A stretch of DNA of 64,000 bases from Stachybotrys elegans (taxonomy: Eukaryota > Ascomycota > Sordariomycetes > Hypocreales > Stachybotryaceae). Shown here one piece after another: positions 33,912 through 46,114 of the stretch. Position 1 is the first letter of the stretch. Each line of letters begins with the position of its first letter. The notes beneath the pieces were generated by a model that saw nothing but the letters and a program-made list of their open reading frames with translations, was not told the origin of the DNA and did no database searches. The position numbers were made by a program, and so were the translations under genes. The stretch is from positions 682,001-746,000 of the forward strand of contig JAGPNK010000009.1 of assembly GCA_020746835.1 (NCBI GenBank). Reading direction: 5' to 3'.

Positions 33912-36488
33912 ATGGACGTCCACAGGTGCCGATTCGTCAATTACCAGCCTTCCGCGATCAATGCTCTGGCCTTCTCCCACCCCAAGCCCAAGTCCAGCAA
34001 GCACGCAGCGTCGGCGAAGCTGGCTGTTGGCCGAGCGAACGGCGACATCGAGATATGGAACCCTCTCAATGGGACATGGCACCAAGAGCTTGTCATCCGC
34101 GGCGGTAGAGACAGAAGTATCGATGGTCTTGTATGGGTCAACGAGCCCGACCAAGATCTCGGCGACGGTCGAGTCGTGATTGGCAAGTCGCGCCTGTTCA
34201 GTATCGGCTACACCTCGACCGTCACGGAATGGGACCTCGAGAAGGGAAAGCCCAAGAGGCACGCGAGTGGCCAGCACGGCGATATCTGGTGCATTGCCGC
34301 CCAGCCATCTGCTCCGGGTCAGGAATCCCAGAAGCTCGTGGCCGGAACCATCAACGGCGAGCTCGTCATCTACTCGGTCGAAGACGGCGACCTCAACTTC
34401 CAGCGTGTGCTCGTCAAGTCCACCACCAAGAAGTCCCAGATGGTCAGCATCACCTTCCAGTCCCGCAAGGTGGCCATCGTGGGCTGCTCCGACGGCACAG
34501 TCCGAGCATACGACATGTCCGGCAAGCTGCTTCGACGCATGACGGTTGGCGCCGATCTAGTCAACGGCTCCAAGGACGTCATCATATGGTGCGTCAAGTG
34601 TCTTCCCAACGGCGACATTGTGTCGGGCGACTCGACGGGCGAGGTTTGCATCTGGGATGGCAAGACGTATACGCAGCTGCAGAGGATGTCCAGCCACAAG
34701 CAGGATGTCTTGAGCCTGGCTACCAGCATCGACGGAACCTCTATCTTGAGCGGAGGCATGGACCGCCGTACCTACCTTCACAAAAAGGATGATCAATGGG
34801 CCAAGGCCTGGGGAAGAAGGTATCACGATCACGATGTCAAGGCCATGGCTTCGTTCGAATACGGACGCACGAGCGTGGTCGTTGCTGGAGGTAAGCCTAG
34901 CACCGCTGATCCATTCTCGATTACGCCCCGTTAACACAACCCAGGTCCCGACTCAAACTTGGTGATTATTCCCCTCAGAGAGATGGGACGAGAGAAGCAC
35001 AGGACCATCAGCAACCTGCCTCAGCAGCCCGCCATCGTCAGTGCCTCGAAGTCCAGGTTCATCATCAGCTGGTGGGAACGAGAGGTTCACATCTGGGCTC
35101 TCCCCCATAACGCTGAGGAGATTAGGGACAAGTCTCCCAACACTCCCACCCTCAACCAGAATCGGAAGCTTCTTAAGACTATTGTTGTCAAGGGTGACTC
35201 CAACATCTCCTCCGCTACGGTCAACGAGGACGGCACTCTTCTGATCGTATCCACGGCGACTGACATCAAGGCGTTCCGCCTGGAACACCAGGATCCCGTG
35301 AAGCCCTCTGACCTCAAGCTTTCTTCCCTGGACCTGCCTGCCAAGTTGACGAGCTCGGGTGCCAGCCACGTGCGACTCTCGCCAGACAGCAAGTGGCTGT
35401 GCATTGTTCAAGAAGGGACTCGCGTCCTCGTGGCCAAGCTCGACTGGACGGCTGTGGAAAACGAAGACCCCAAGATCTCCCTGCATGCACAGAAGCTCAC
35501 CCGCTTACGGCGGAACATTCCAAAGTGGGTTGCCCAAGGAGGACTCGGGGGTTACGACAGAAACATCACGCACGTGGCCTTTGCAGCCGACTCGGCCATG
35601 CTCGCGACAGCCGACCTGGCTGGTTACATTGATACATGGGTCCTTGAAGATACTGCGCAGCCATCACAGAGCTCTGGCGAGGATGAGGCCGAGGATGACG
35701 CGTCAGAAGACTCGTCAGATGAGGACGAGGATGAGGCTGCCGTTGAGGGACGCTGGGCCAGAAACAGCAACGGCAAGTTGTTGCCGAAGCTCCCATCCGC
35801 CCCTGCCGTGCTGTCCTTCTCCAATAGCTCTGATGTTCTGCTGGCCATTACCTGCAACTGGAACCTGCTGGCATTCGATCCCCGAAAGGGATCGCTCACA
35901 CGATGGTCGCGACAGCACCCACGGAAAGCACTCCCGGCGCCCATCCAAGACTTGCTGGACCATGCAAAGGGTGTTCTATGGCAGGGAGAACGTGTATGGG
36001 TCTACGGTGTGTCGTACCTACTGATGCTGGACATGTCACAGAACATTGCGGAGCCTACGGACGAGAATGGCTCCAGCGCTGTCCAGCTGGCGAGCGGCAC
36101 CAAGCGAAAGAGAAAGGGACCAACGTCTGGCGCCGGAGGAGATATGGGCGGAGAAGCTCCCTTTGCACGAAACTACCGCAAGTACGTCAACGGCGAGTGG
36201 GAAGACGTTCAGATGGAGGAAGCACCGGGAAGGGAAGACGACAGCGATGTGGAGTCGGAGAACGGTGCGGAGCTCAGCCAGCTGCGCAACGGCGACGAGA
36301 CTGGTGATATGTCGGCCAGCGGTGAGCGCATGAGCTGGTGGATCACTCACAAATACCGACCCATATTCGGTGTTGTACCCCTCAACACCACGGAGAAATC
36401 CATCGAGGTGGCCCTGGTCGAGCGGCCTATATGGGATGTAGAGATGGCAGAGACGTACTACGACTCGGACAAATGGCGAGGTCGATAG
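33912..36488 (+). CDS. UTP4: UTP4/Cirhin-like WD40 protein of the small-subunit processome
   Basis: Two exons: 33912-34890 and 34945-36488 (54-bp intron), 840 residues. The N-terminus MDVHRCRFVNYQPSAINALA and GRANGDIEIWNP are diagnostic of Utp4. WD repeats continue with IGYTSTVTEWDLEKG, TINGELVIYSVEDGD, GCSDGTVRAYD, SGDSTGEVCIWDGKTYTQ and a SHKQDVLSLA segment. The second half contains another propeller (SRFIISWWEREVHIWALPHN; NITHVAFAADSAMLATADLA) and an acidic loop (DEAEDDASEDSSDEDEDEA, about residue 580). Near the end is a basic KRKRKG stretch, then YRPIFGVVPL. Utp4 belongs to the t-UTP/UtpA subcomplex, which binds nascent pre-rRNA in the nucleolus. The start is set by the conserved N-terminus rather than the longer open frame from 33843. 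Confidence 0.95.
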
Positions 36489-37670
36489 AGGATACATAGA
36501 GGGGTTGACCGCTCGGCAAAGGCATGTACAGGATATACCAGATGCATCAAGACCTACGGTAGAGAGATTATAATGTTGATATGGCTTATGTGGTTTACCC
36601 AAGCTTAAAGGTGTAGGAACACGACACAAGAGTCACCGAGGTAGGTCCTGGTGGTGTAATCGCTTACCAAGGTGGGAACTAGATCTACACATCCTACCAC
36701 GCGTCATTATTCCAGTGGACTGACAGGCCACGATGGTACAGTACACCGAGGCGGGATGATGGGCGTCAGGGCACGAGCACAAACGTGGTATTACGGGATG
36801 TGGCCGAAAGGAAGGGGCAAAGCTCCGTGCCTATCCAGCATCTGATCAAGAAACCCAGTAAATGACAGAGATCGGAAGCGGTAACCGATGAAATGGCATG
36901 TGGGCTTAGTAGTAACAGCGGACGGCAGACGTAGGCAGTGCCGCAAGAGCACGGGCTGTGTAGTTTCTACGCGGCCGGCTCCAGGCAGGTGACTGAGAGC
37001 CAGAACCGCGTGTCGTTGCGCTCTTGTGCTAAACCGTAAAAGCCATTGGGCCAGCCGTTTGCGACGGGAGACGCGGGCCAGGGTAAGCAAGCAAGTCTGC
37101 TTGCTACGCATCATCAGGCACGGGCTAAAGTCCGATCATTAGCATTAGCAGACCTGTTTCTGGCTGGTACATGCGTGTTGGTTGGGTGCTTGTAAGCAGA
37201 AACGGATTTCCATCTTGGGCCAAGAAGGAAGCGTCGTCAGCTTGGTTCACACAGAGATAAAGGAACCCCACGGACAAGCTCGTCGACAGAATGCAGAGCT
37301 AGAAGCCTTTTGCATCACGAGCGGTGAATCAAGACTCTGGCCGTGATGTAGATCAGCAGGCATCTGTGCCCAACAGCGAAGATCCCTCGCTTGATAGAGC
37401 GAGAGGGGACGATGATCGATGGGCAAGATGGAACAAGAGAGAGTGAGGGCATGCTGAGGTATTGCGTGGCACCTAGAGTGAGAGTGTAACGTAGCTGTTG
37501 GAGTCGCACACAACACACCGATCACTGAGGTTTGCGGCAAGCCCCTACCTAGTAGCCTAGCAGAGATGGATGGGCCAGAAGAGGAAAAAGGGTGTGGGGA
37601 TGGCAGGACGCGTCATCTGGAGAGGACGACGCAATATCGCCACACTAGGCGGTGTTTGGAGGCACACCCT

Positions 37671-37692
37671 GGGGGGGGGGGGGGGGGGGGGG
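37671..37692. repeat. G22 homopolymer
   Basis: Twenty-two consecutive G, intergenic; a likely assembly-length uncertainty and possible G-quadruplex. Confidence 0.9.
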
Positions 37693-40644
37693 TCCAAGGT
37701 TGGCAGCCGCCAATGGAGCAGCAAAGGGGTCCTGGGGCACCCAGGAGCGAGAGCTTGCGAGTGAGATTAAGATGGGATGAAATTCCCATCTTCTACTCCA
37801 CGATGGATGGATAACTCGAGCGAAGAGGATGGGCCAAAATGGAGACCTATATACTGTACTGTACAATACACACTCGGGAACAATCGCGACAAACGAGGCT
37901 GAGGTGGGCGCGGAGATTTAAATTAGAGCGCCGCGGTTACGTACCGACCAGTCCGGGGGGAATTGGTCGGCATGTTTTCTTCGTCTTTTTGCCCAGCTGC
38001 CACCAAAACAACCAAAGTACAGTACATACATACATGACAAGTTTTGCTTCTGGGCGTCAGCCACAAACATGGATGCGAATCGCATGCACCATTGTCCTAA
38101 AATGGCGACTCGTCTACCGGGGGCTGAAGAGCCTGGGGGAAAGGTCCCATTGAGGGAGAGAAAGGGGATAGAAAAGAGGGTCGGGGTTTCGGCCGAATAC
38201 CCTCTTATTTTGCTAGACGGCATGCTGTGGCTGAAGCGGCTGGCTGTGCTTCAGGAGGACCTTCAGTAAAGAACGGAGACGAGCGGCCAATTACCGTTAC
38301 GTGGCAGCCCCATCATTGATCAGCGCGTCGTATGGAAAAAGTCCTGTCTTGAGTGTCAATCCAACACGTATTGGGCAATAATCTTGCCGAGCACCAGGAA
38401 AACTTGGGTCTGAGAGTAAGGAGGCCGGGCTTGGCATTCCCAGTGTAATTGTTGAGGCCATCGCGGCTTTGCCGTACCGTGTCTGAGGCAAAACGGACCT
38501 GCGAGTCAAAGGAGGCGTATCGCATATTCCCACGGCGATCATGGCTTGATGGTAGCCGAAAATGACAAATGGCTGGATTCGATCTGCTCGAGAGAAAGAA
38601 AACGGCTCGATTAGCACGGTAAACCGCCCATCGCTTGGAGCAAACGCTCGTGCCAGCAAAACGGTCCCATTGACCACAGTATTCGCCCGCGAAAACGAGG
38701 CAGGCCGCTGGAAGCAGGTCCCGGCATCGATTCAGCTCTCGCCCCTCCACAACAGCACAGACGGATCGCCTCGAGGATGAGGATGAGGATGAGCGTCGCG
38801 AAATAAGCCAAATCACAACCATGTACTTGTGGAGGCACCCCCCAATGGAATCCCATCGGGCTGCGGGCTGCGAATTTCGTGGTTACGATGGCATCCTGAG
38901 ATCGGCACGGGAGGAGAAACAGCCGGGGTATCCAGGTACAGGTACTAAACCCTTCAAAGACGCACGCAAAATGCAGGTGTCGATGCAGACGAATTACAAG
39001 CACTACCTAGTGGGGCTTGGCGGATGCTTGCGAGGCCGAGCCAGCTTGCGTGCCTTCGTTTCCTGCTGTAGCCGCGGGGACGACGCGTGCTTGGTGGTCC
39101 GTGCGGGCGTCGGCGCTCGCTGTTGAGCCTCTCTCGAAGGAGGAGCCACAGCGCTCTAGAAAAAATAACGTACGGTCCGCTGGGTCACTACTGGGCTGGC
39201 TAAAAAACCCTATCATGGGTATTAGTAGGTAGCCAGCCATACGTAGTATATTTGATTTGCCTGTGTGTACACGCGGCAGCACGGCACGAGGCTAGGGGAA
39301 GGAAGAGGGCCCCAGTGAGACGTGGGACTGACCCGTGGCCGTCCGTCCGCCTTGAAAGAAGGAAAGGAAGAACGGCGGACGGATACGAGAGAGGGAGAGA
39401 TACAGACGGTTTGAATCGAATAGTGCGTTGAATTACCACGACGAGAATGATGAAATATGATGCGGTTGAGGAATTGGCTGCCCACTCCGTCAGTACCTGA
39501 CGGAGGAGGAGGGCTGAGCAGCAGAAATGCGCAGCACGGCCACATGCAACCACCCAAGGCAGAGGCAGAGGCAGAGAGAGAGGCAGCACGGGTGGCTTGC
39601 ATGTACCGCACCTTAGCAGCTGGCAGTGCAGTACCTAGGCAAGGGGGGAGAGAGAGAAAAGGAAGAGAGATGGACGAGCCCTGTAGGTCCACGCCTCCTT
39701 CTGCGTTCCGATACACGCCCCCCTGCACAGGAATTTCCCCATATCATGGCTATGACGCGGGCTGTGATTGGTTGTGGCCGCCTACGCTGCTGACGCGGCT
39801 TGGACGAGACCGTCGAGCCCAAAAGACCGATGAGGGTGGCCCACCCTGCCTCTGTCTCTGCCACTCTTCCAGATCCCTCCCCCCCCGGTCCAGCCGTGTC
39901 GTCTATCCATGCCTGTCTGTCTCTTCTGTCTGCCCTCTGTTCTGCCTGCTCTGTTGCTACGTAGGTGCTTCTGGGGGGCTGCCCGTTCTTCTCCCTTCAT
40001 ACTAGTAGTAGTCGCACTCCCGTCTCCTCGTAGCGGTCGCTTGCCCGTTGGATGTCCTGCCTGTCGCTCTCCTTCCCCCACTGCCCTGTGGTACTACTAG
40101 TGGGTGTCGCCCGCTAATTAGTCCACTGTGCTTGCTGAGCCCATTACGACGACAATCGAGTCTGTCCATCCCTCATCACATCCGTCTTCCTTGACCAGCC
40201 CGCACACCACCACCAGCAAGCGTCCGCTTCTTCTGTCTCTTTTCCTCCCTCCCTTTTCTTTATCGATCCGACTCTCGCGTCTGCTCGCCTCTTGATCCGA
40301 TCCGCGCGGCCCAGCGATTCATTCGTCTTGTTGTTTCGTTTCTGCTCGCTCCTCACGGGCCACCGAATTAACTGGGTTGCCTGCCTGCCTACCAGACCTT
40401 GGCGGGCCGCTGTGGCGACTCACTCCCTAAAGTGTACGAAATCCTCCAGCTGACGAGGCCTTACGACTGCAAAACCGCCTACGTCGTCCACGTCCACGTC
40501 TGCGTCTACGTCCACGTTTCCGCCTGTTGATCATCCTTCGATCAGTTTATTTTGTTCCTTATTCATCAACCCTCTTCTTCCGCCCTTGACGAACCCGCCA
40601 CGAACACGAACCTCAACTGTCCGTCGACGACCACTGTTCCCTAG

Positions 40645-40676
40645 ACAACAACACCACCACCACCACCACCACCACC
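40645..40676. repeat. (CAC)n in the PNG1 leader
   Basis: About ten CAC/CAA trinucleotides about 70 bp upstream of the PNG1 ATG, within a pyrimidine-rich leader. Confidence 0.85.
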
Positions 40677-40745
40677 CTCGATCGATTAGCCTTTGATTCA
40701 TCGCCGACCTGGTTGCAACGTCACCCGCCGCTTCAATCCCTCACC

Positions 40746-42184
40746 ATGGCGGGTCGAGATGCTCCTTTCCACCCGCCAAACCCCTCGGCGTCCGACCCCG
40801 ACTACGGCGCCGAGTGGGCTCACGAATTGAGGGTCAAGTTCGAGGGCCTCCTGCGCGACAAGCGCATGAATGACTTGCGCTCTGCATCGCGGCAGTCCTC
40901 TCCCAGCCTCGCTGAGCACTCTTCCAATTCCGATGCTCGCGGCCACGCCTTCAGTCCCGTCCCCACGGCTGCCTCGAACGGTCCCTCGACGCCTCCATCC
41001 TACTCCTCAATCAAGCATCTCCCCAAGATTCCCACGCCTCCTTCCGCCAACGACCGAGACTCGCAAAAGTTCCGAAACCTCCTCCTCAGTCTGTCATTGA
41101 CGCCAACAAAGTACGAAAACCCCGGCTTGTTGGACGAGGCCCTGCAGACCATTCCCCTGGATCGCATATATGGCGAGGCTGAGGAAGAGTGCCAAGTGAT
41201 GCAGGCTGAAGCAATGAGCATGGGTGACGGCAGAAAGCCCGAGTGGGGATACCAAGACTGCGTCATCCGCGCCCTCCTAAGGTGCGTCTGCTTTTCTTTG
41301 TACGTTTTGTTGTCCGAAGCTGACCCTTTTGTAGATGGTTTAAGCGATCATTCTTTACTTGGGTCAACAATCCGCCCTGCCCTGTATGCCTGTCACCTAC
41401 GATTGCACAGGGAAAGACACAACCGACGCCAGAAGAGAGTGCCTGCGGTGCACTCCGAGTCGAGCTTTACCGCTGCTCAACCCAATCATGCGGCGCCTAC
41501 GAGAGATTCCCCCGCTATGGTGACGTCTGGCGCTTACTGCAGACTCGCCGAGGCCGCGTGGGCGAATGGGCCAACTGCTTCAGCATGCTTTGCCGTGCCG
41601 TCGGAGGCCGCGTGCGATGGGTCTGGAATGCCGAGGATCACGTCTGGACTGAGGTGTACTCGGAGCACCAGCAGCGATGGGTGCATGTGGACGCCTGCGA
41701 GGAAGCCTGGGATAACCCTCGCCTCTACACTGAGGGCTGGGGCAAGAAGATGTCCTACTGCATCGCCTTCTCCATAGACGGAGCCACTGATGTCACTCGC
41801 CGATACGTCAGGAGCAGCGAGCACTCCAACGAGCGCAACCGATGCCCCGAGGAAGTCATGCTCTACATTATGCAGGAGATTAAGGGTATCCGCCGCGCAA
41901 ATATGAGCAAGGACGAGCGCTTCCGCCTGCAAAAGGAGGACCAGCGCGAAGATGAAGAGCTGCGGGGATACGTGGTGGCATCCATCGCCAGAGCCGTGAC
42001 GGATATTGTGCCCGGCGCATCAAGCTCCGGTGTTCCCACATCCAGCCCGGGCCACGACACCAAGCTGCCTGCAGAGCAGCCCAGCCGACAACAATACTCA
42101 GCAGAATGGGTAGCGCAACAGCGAGCGCAGAATCGATCACTCCGACCACCCCGGGATCCTAGCCACCGACGAGATCTGCCCTAG
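40746..42184 (+). CDS. PNG1: PNG1-like peptide:N-glycanase homologue lacking the catalytic Cys
   Basis: Two exons: 40746-41281 and 41335-42184 (53-bp intron), 461 residues. The transglutaminase-like fold is clear: a zinc site with CPVC and CSTQSC pairs, [40 protein letters not shown] and [13 protein letters not shown]. In active PNGases the triad is Cys-His-Asp. Here the position just before GEW is Val (residue 254, codon GTG 41558-41560). The His (281) and Asp (298) are kept, at exactly the yeast spacing of 27 and 17 residues. The protein is therefore predicted to be inactive as a deglycosylase. Filamentous-fungal PNG1 (Neurospora) is described as an inactive, growth-relevant protein, so this is probably lineage-wide. 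The Ser/Pro-rich N-terminal 100 residues and polar C-terminus look disordered. Confidence 0.93.
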
Positions 42185-43014
42185 ACGAGCGCAGCTTAAT
42201 TGCGACGCTGGGGATAGCTCCTCATATCTCACACCGGAACGCAAGTTTCTCCTACCCGCCTTTCTCTTCTTCTATTCAAACCACCACCATTCTCCCTTTA
42301 CCAGCACAACTCGTCGATGACATACGACGCACATAATTTTCCTTCGCTGTCAATCTACCACACGGCTGCCTCGTCCTATAGAGGTAGCTCCGTACGCGCT
42401 GTCGCGATCTGTACCTAGTATACACACGACCTACTCTCTTTTTCCTTTGTTCCTCGGTTCCAGGTGGCGTATCAGTACCGGAAGGGGTCATACAGCACAG
42501 GACAACAAGTCTTGGGTCTGTTGGGGTTCGGGATGGGGTTTCCCGTGCTCCCGGGGCGTCTGGTTCTCTTGTTTCTCCTTTTTGAATTGGATTCGACCAT
42601 GAGCAACGACTCAGGAAGTGACTTGACGGATGTAAAAGCTTCAATGAGTGGTGGAGCGGCATGGCTATTAGATGAATGCATGCATATATTTGACGTTACA
42701 ACTGTGAATGTGACGAGCACATAATACATATATTTCAAGTTCAATCGTTTCATCGTTCTTGATGTGATTCTTGGTGACATTTGCGGCTGGCTTTTGGTAA
42801 TTCTTTGTAGAACATGTGTGAGAGTGAAAGTGAGAGTGAGGTGAACAGAATCTGAAGCACAGCACGTGATCTGTGGCAATATACTTCACAATGACGAGCA
42901 CCACGTTTGCCAGCTTAGGTGAAACTTGAACTGCCAACATCTCGGATCGACAGATTGGCGAATGCGCACCCATATCTCGAGCACATTTCGGACACCCCAA
43001 TCTGTTGTCTTACA
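42185..43014. other. Intergenic, PNG1 3' flank and RING-gene promoter
   Basis: 830 bp; no protein-like frame recognised. The second half is AT-richer and precedes the next gene's ATG. Confidence 0.6.
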
Positions 43015-44104
43015 ATGGGCAAACCAGGGACTTCTGCGTCGTCTCCATTGATGAAGACACCAAGCGGATCGCGCAAACGGGGCCTAGGCCTGAAAGATCC
43101 AGAGCTTCCATCCGCTAATCTGACAGATGCCGAAAATGAAATCGCCACCCCATTGAAGAAGAGACAGAAGTCGTCACCTACCAAGGGCAAAGCGGCCGTG
43201 CCAGAGGAGAAGAGGCTGCGAAGGTTTCGAGCGAAGCCGCCACAGGCTTTGCAGGTCGTCCAGGACAGGGCGCTCCAGCAGCGCTTCTATGTGTTGAAGA
43301 GAGAACGGCTTGGCACGGACGAGTGTCCTGAGGAGCGTCTCGAGATAGCGGGGAGTACAGGCAATGTCTACGAAGTTCATATTTGCAAGCTGCCGACCTG
43401 CAATTGCCCTCATGCCAAGGCGGGGCATCAATGCAAACATGTCCTTTACGTATGGCTCCTTTCTTGTCACCTCTGGACGCATATTGACATCCGTATAGGT
43501 TTTGGCACGCGTGCTCAACGCGCCGTCTGATCTCGTCTATCAGCTGGCCCTGCTCAGCTCTGAGCTGCGCACCATCTTCCAGGGCGCGCCGCCCATTCTG
43601 TCCCCCGGAGAGATTGAGAGCCGCACGAGGCGGCCTTTGGAAGGCGACTGCCCCATTTGCTTTTCGGAGCTGGACGCCAAGAACCCGGAGTCCGTGGTGT
43701 GGTGCCAGGCCGTGTGCGGGCAGAACATGCACAAAGAGTGCTTCGCTGTCTGGGAGCGGACCAAGGCTGGCCGCGTGACGTGCCCGATGTGTCGCAGCCC
43801 GTGGCAGAAAACCGCGGGAGACAGCGCCACGGTGACTAAATCTGGCCCATCGAGCGATGGCTACGTCAACGTGGCAGACCAGCTCGGCATGAGTCGGGTG
43901 CGAGGTAAGGGTCTCATATTCCCTGCGCGTGACGCTGTACTAACGAGAGTCAAGATACATCGACGTACCATCGGCCCCCCAATTCGATTACCCCATGGTA
44001 CATTACTCTGCAGCGTGAGTATCATCTGTTCGGGGAGGCTTCCGCTCTGGCTAACGGTGAGATTTGCAGGCCGACGAGGATTCCGAGGGCGCCGCAGATG
44101 GTAA
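43015..44104 (+). CDS. SWIM plus RING finger protein (putative E3 ubiquitin ligase)
   Basis: Four exons: 43015-43449, 43499-43904, 43955-44014 and 44070-44104 (introns 49, 50, 55 bp), 311 residues. The N-terminus is basic and disordered. A SWIM zinc finger (CxCxnCxH) appears as CNC...CKH in PTCNCPHAKAGHQCKHVLYV, followed across the junction by LARVLNAPSDLVYQLALLSS. A C3HC4-type RING follows: CPICFSEL...CQAVCGQNMHKECFAVW...CPMC. SWIM-RING proteins (MEX/ZSWIM2-like) are E3 ligases; substrate unknown. The last two exons are inferred from strong signals (GTAAGG...CTAAC...AAG; GTGAGT...CTAAC...TTTGCAG) and encode a short Arg-rich end. The 3' end is the least certain part, since other frames in the last exon are also open. 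Confidence 0.82.
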
Positions 44105-44552
44105 AGGCCACGCTCTGGCCGGAAATACGCGAGGTCAAGGTCGCGGATCGCTGTGTTGGCAAGTTGGCAAGTTGGCGCAGGACGGTGATGGACATCGGAA
44201 ACACGAGTGTGATTCATGGCAAGGCGTACGGCTGCTGTTATAGATACCCTATCAAAGACGATGGTTTTAGTGGAACAAATGAATGGCTGGTTCTAGGTAA
44301 AAGATGCGTGACGGCGACGTGCGCTCAAGGGGACCAACATGACATGCACATTGAGACAACGGCGAAGCTTGCATGACGATACTGGCCTCCGACACCTTCA
44401 ATTCTTCAGATCTGGGAGTGTGATGTTATGCAAGATCTATTCGTCTAGTTAGCCAATGCAATGCCTTTCCCGCTATGACATGCCTGGCTCATGTCCAGAC
44501 CATTTATGCGCTCTCTCATATCGTAGCCAGAATATTCAAACAAATCCCCCCC
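44105..44552. other. Convergent intergenic region, no gene
   Basis: About 450 bp between two stops facing each other. Open frames here are continuations of the RING gene's last exon in other frames; no independent gene seen. Confidence 0.6.
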
Positions 44553-46114
44553 TCACCGCGCCACGTCGCCTTCCTTGCCCCAACGTGACGTCTCGTCGCC
44601 CTCCTTCCACTCCCTTTCTACGTAGCCGAGCTCCTCCTTGACGCGCTGCACCGTCTCCTTGTCGCCGGTGTTTTTCCCGGCATTGTCACTGCGTACAGTC
44701 AGCTACCTAGTCTGCGCGTATATGTGGGCGAGGGAAGAGGAGATTGCTAACCTGATCTTGATGGCCGGTCGGCCTGCTACGGAGCTCAGCTTGATGACGA
44801 TGTTCAGGGGCACGGACTTTGTGCCTGTCTTGAGGTGAGTGAAGTCGTTAGTCAGGAAAGTACCAACACCAAAGGTGGGTTGGAAGCCGAGCTTCTCGGA
44901 TATGGTCTTGTACTCGAGACAGCGCTCGATGTTGAGCGAGTCGGAGAAGACGATGGTCTTCTTGTCGGTGATGCCCTGCTTGTCGTAGTAGTCGCGCAGC
45001 ATCTTGGTGTACTCGGCGGGGTCGCCCGAGTCCTGGCGCACGCCGGCAAAGACCTCGGCGTACGACTTGACGGTGCCGTCCTCGCGCTTGAAAGTGTCGA
45101 GGGGGAAGCCGCCGTCGACGGGGCGGACGGGCAGGCTAAAGGCGCGCAGGAACTCCTGGGTGCCGAAGGTGTCGGTGAGGGCGATGGAGAGCTTGGTGCC
45201 GAAGCAGCTGACCCAATGGCGGAGGGCCTCCTCGGTGGCGGAGCGGTAGTCGCCCGACTTGGCGGCGATGCCCATGAACCACTCGTGGGCGACGGTGCCG
45301 ACGGGGGGGATGCCGAAGCGCATGGCGAGGTGGACGTTGCTGGTGCCGGCAAGCTTGCCGGGGAAGCCCTTGGCCTCGGCCTCGCGCGAGGCCTTGACGA
45401 GGCCACGGAAGACGAGGGCCTGAGTGTGGTAGTCGCGTCGGCGGCGGGTGCCGAACTCGGAGGTGGTGCAGCCGGCCTCGAGGAGGCGGAGGCCCTTGTC
45501 AAAGGCCTTTTCCTCCTGGCCGTCATAGTTCCAGTCCGTGTCCATGAAGCGGAAGTAGGCCTCGGAGGTGAGGGCGAGGATGGGGATCTCGTAGAGGATG
45601 GTGTCGACCCACGAGCCCTTGATCTTGATATCTACGTCGCCGATTTGCGCGCTGTCGTCGGGGGAGGCGGCGGGGTCGAGCGGGGAGAAGTCGACCTGGA
45701 CCTGTTCCCTGGGCCGCAGGCGGAACTCTTTGAGGAAGTCGAGGTAGTCGGCCGTGAGGTAGGAGCAGTGCCTCTGGAGGAACTGCAGCTCCTCTGCGGA
45801 GAGGGAGATGTTGCCGAGCTCTGCGGGCGCACAAAGAACAGGCGGCAAGAGATTAGCGACACAAGGGAAACAAGAAGGCAGGGGAGGGGGGAGCGGGCAT
45901 GGCGGTGTTCGGTCGCACTGTTGATCTGCTCCTGCAGCCAGAGGTAGGCAGCCCGGGAGAGCTTCTTGTCGGGGGTGCGGTTGGTGTAGGCGTACTCGAC
46001 GGGGACGCTGCGGAACCACTTGTAGACGGCGCATTGCATCGTGAGCTTGTAGAGGTCGGTGTCGAGGAAGGAGATGACGCCCTCGGGGAAGGGAGAGGCG
46101 CTGTTGAAGTCCAT
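44553..46114 (-). CDS. NPT1: Nicotinate phosphoribosyltransferase (NAD salvage)
   Basis: Three exons: 46114-45919, 45820-44752 and 44688-44553 (introns 99 and 63 bp), 466 residues. Converts nicotinate and PRPP to nicotinate mononucleotide in the Preiss-Handler pathway. Seen: start [20 protein letters not shown] followed by [14 protein letters not shown], the family N-terminus; [40 protein letters not shown] with the His (residue 244) that is phosphorylated in this family; [23 protein letters not shown]; and [11 protein letters not shown]. The exon 1/2 join restores QEQINKLGNISLS. The last exon supplies [20 protein letters not shown] with the conserved end of the fold. Length is typical. A 370-codon frame on the opposite strand is an antisense shadow of the GC-rich coding sequence. 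Confidence 0.95.

Larger units (their letters stand above)
36489..40745. other. 4.2-kb region without a recognised gene
   Basis: Starts with UTP4 3'UTR and ends with the PNG1 promoter and leader; the last 800 bases are strongly pyrimidine-rich with a (CAC)n run at 40645-40676. In between, frames reach 180 codons on both strands but show no motifs. Contains a G22 run at 37671-37692. Confidence 0.5.

Noticed and set aside
44835..45947. 370-codon + strand frame
   Set aside because: Exact antisense of NPT1 exon 2. Its Gly/Glu/Val-rich composition follows from high-GC third positions of the real gene, and no family is recognised.
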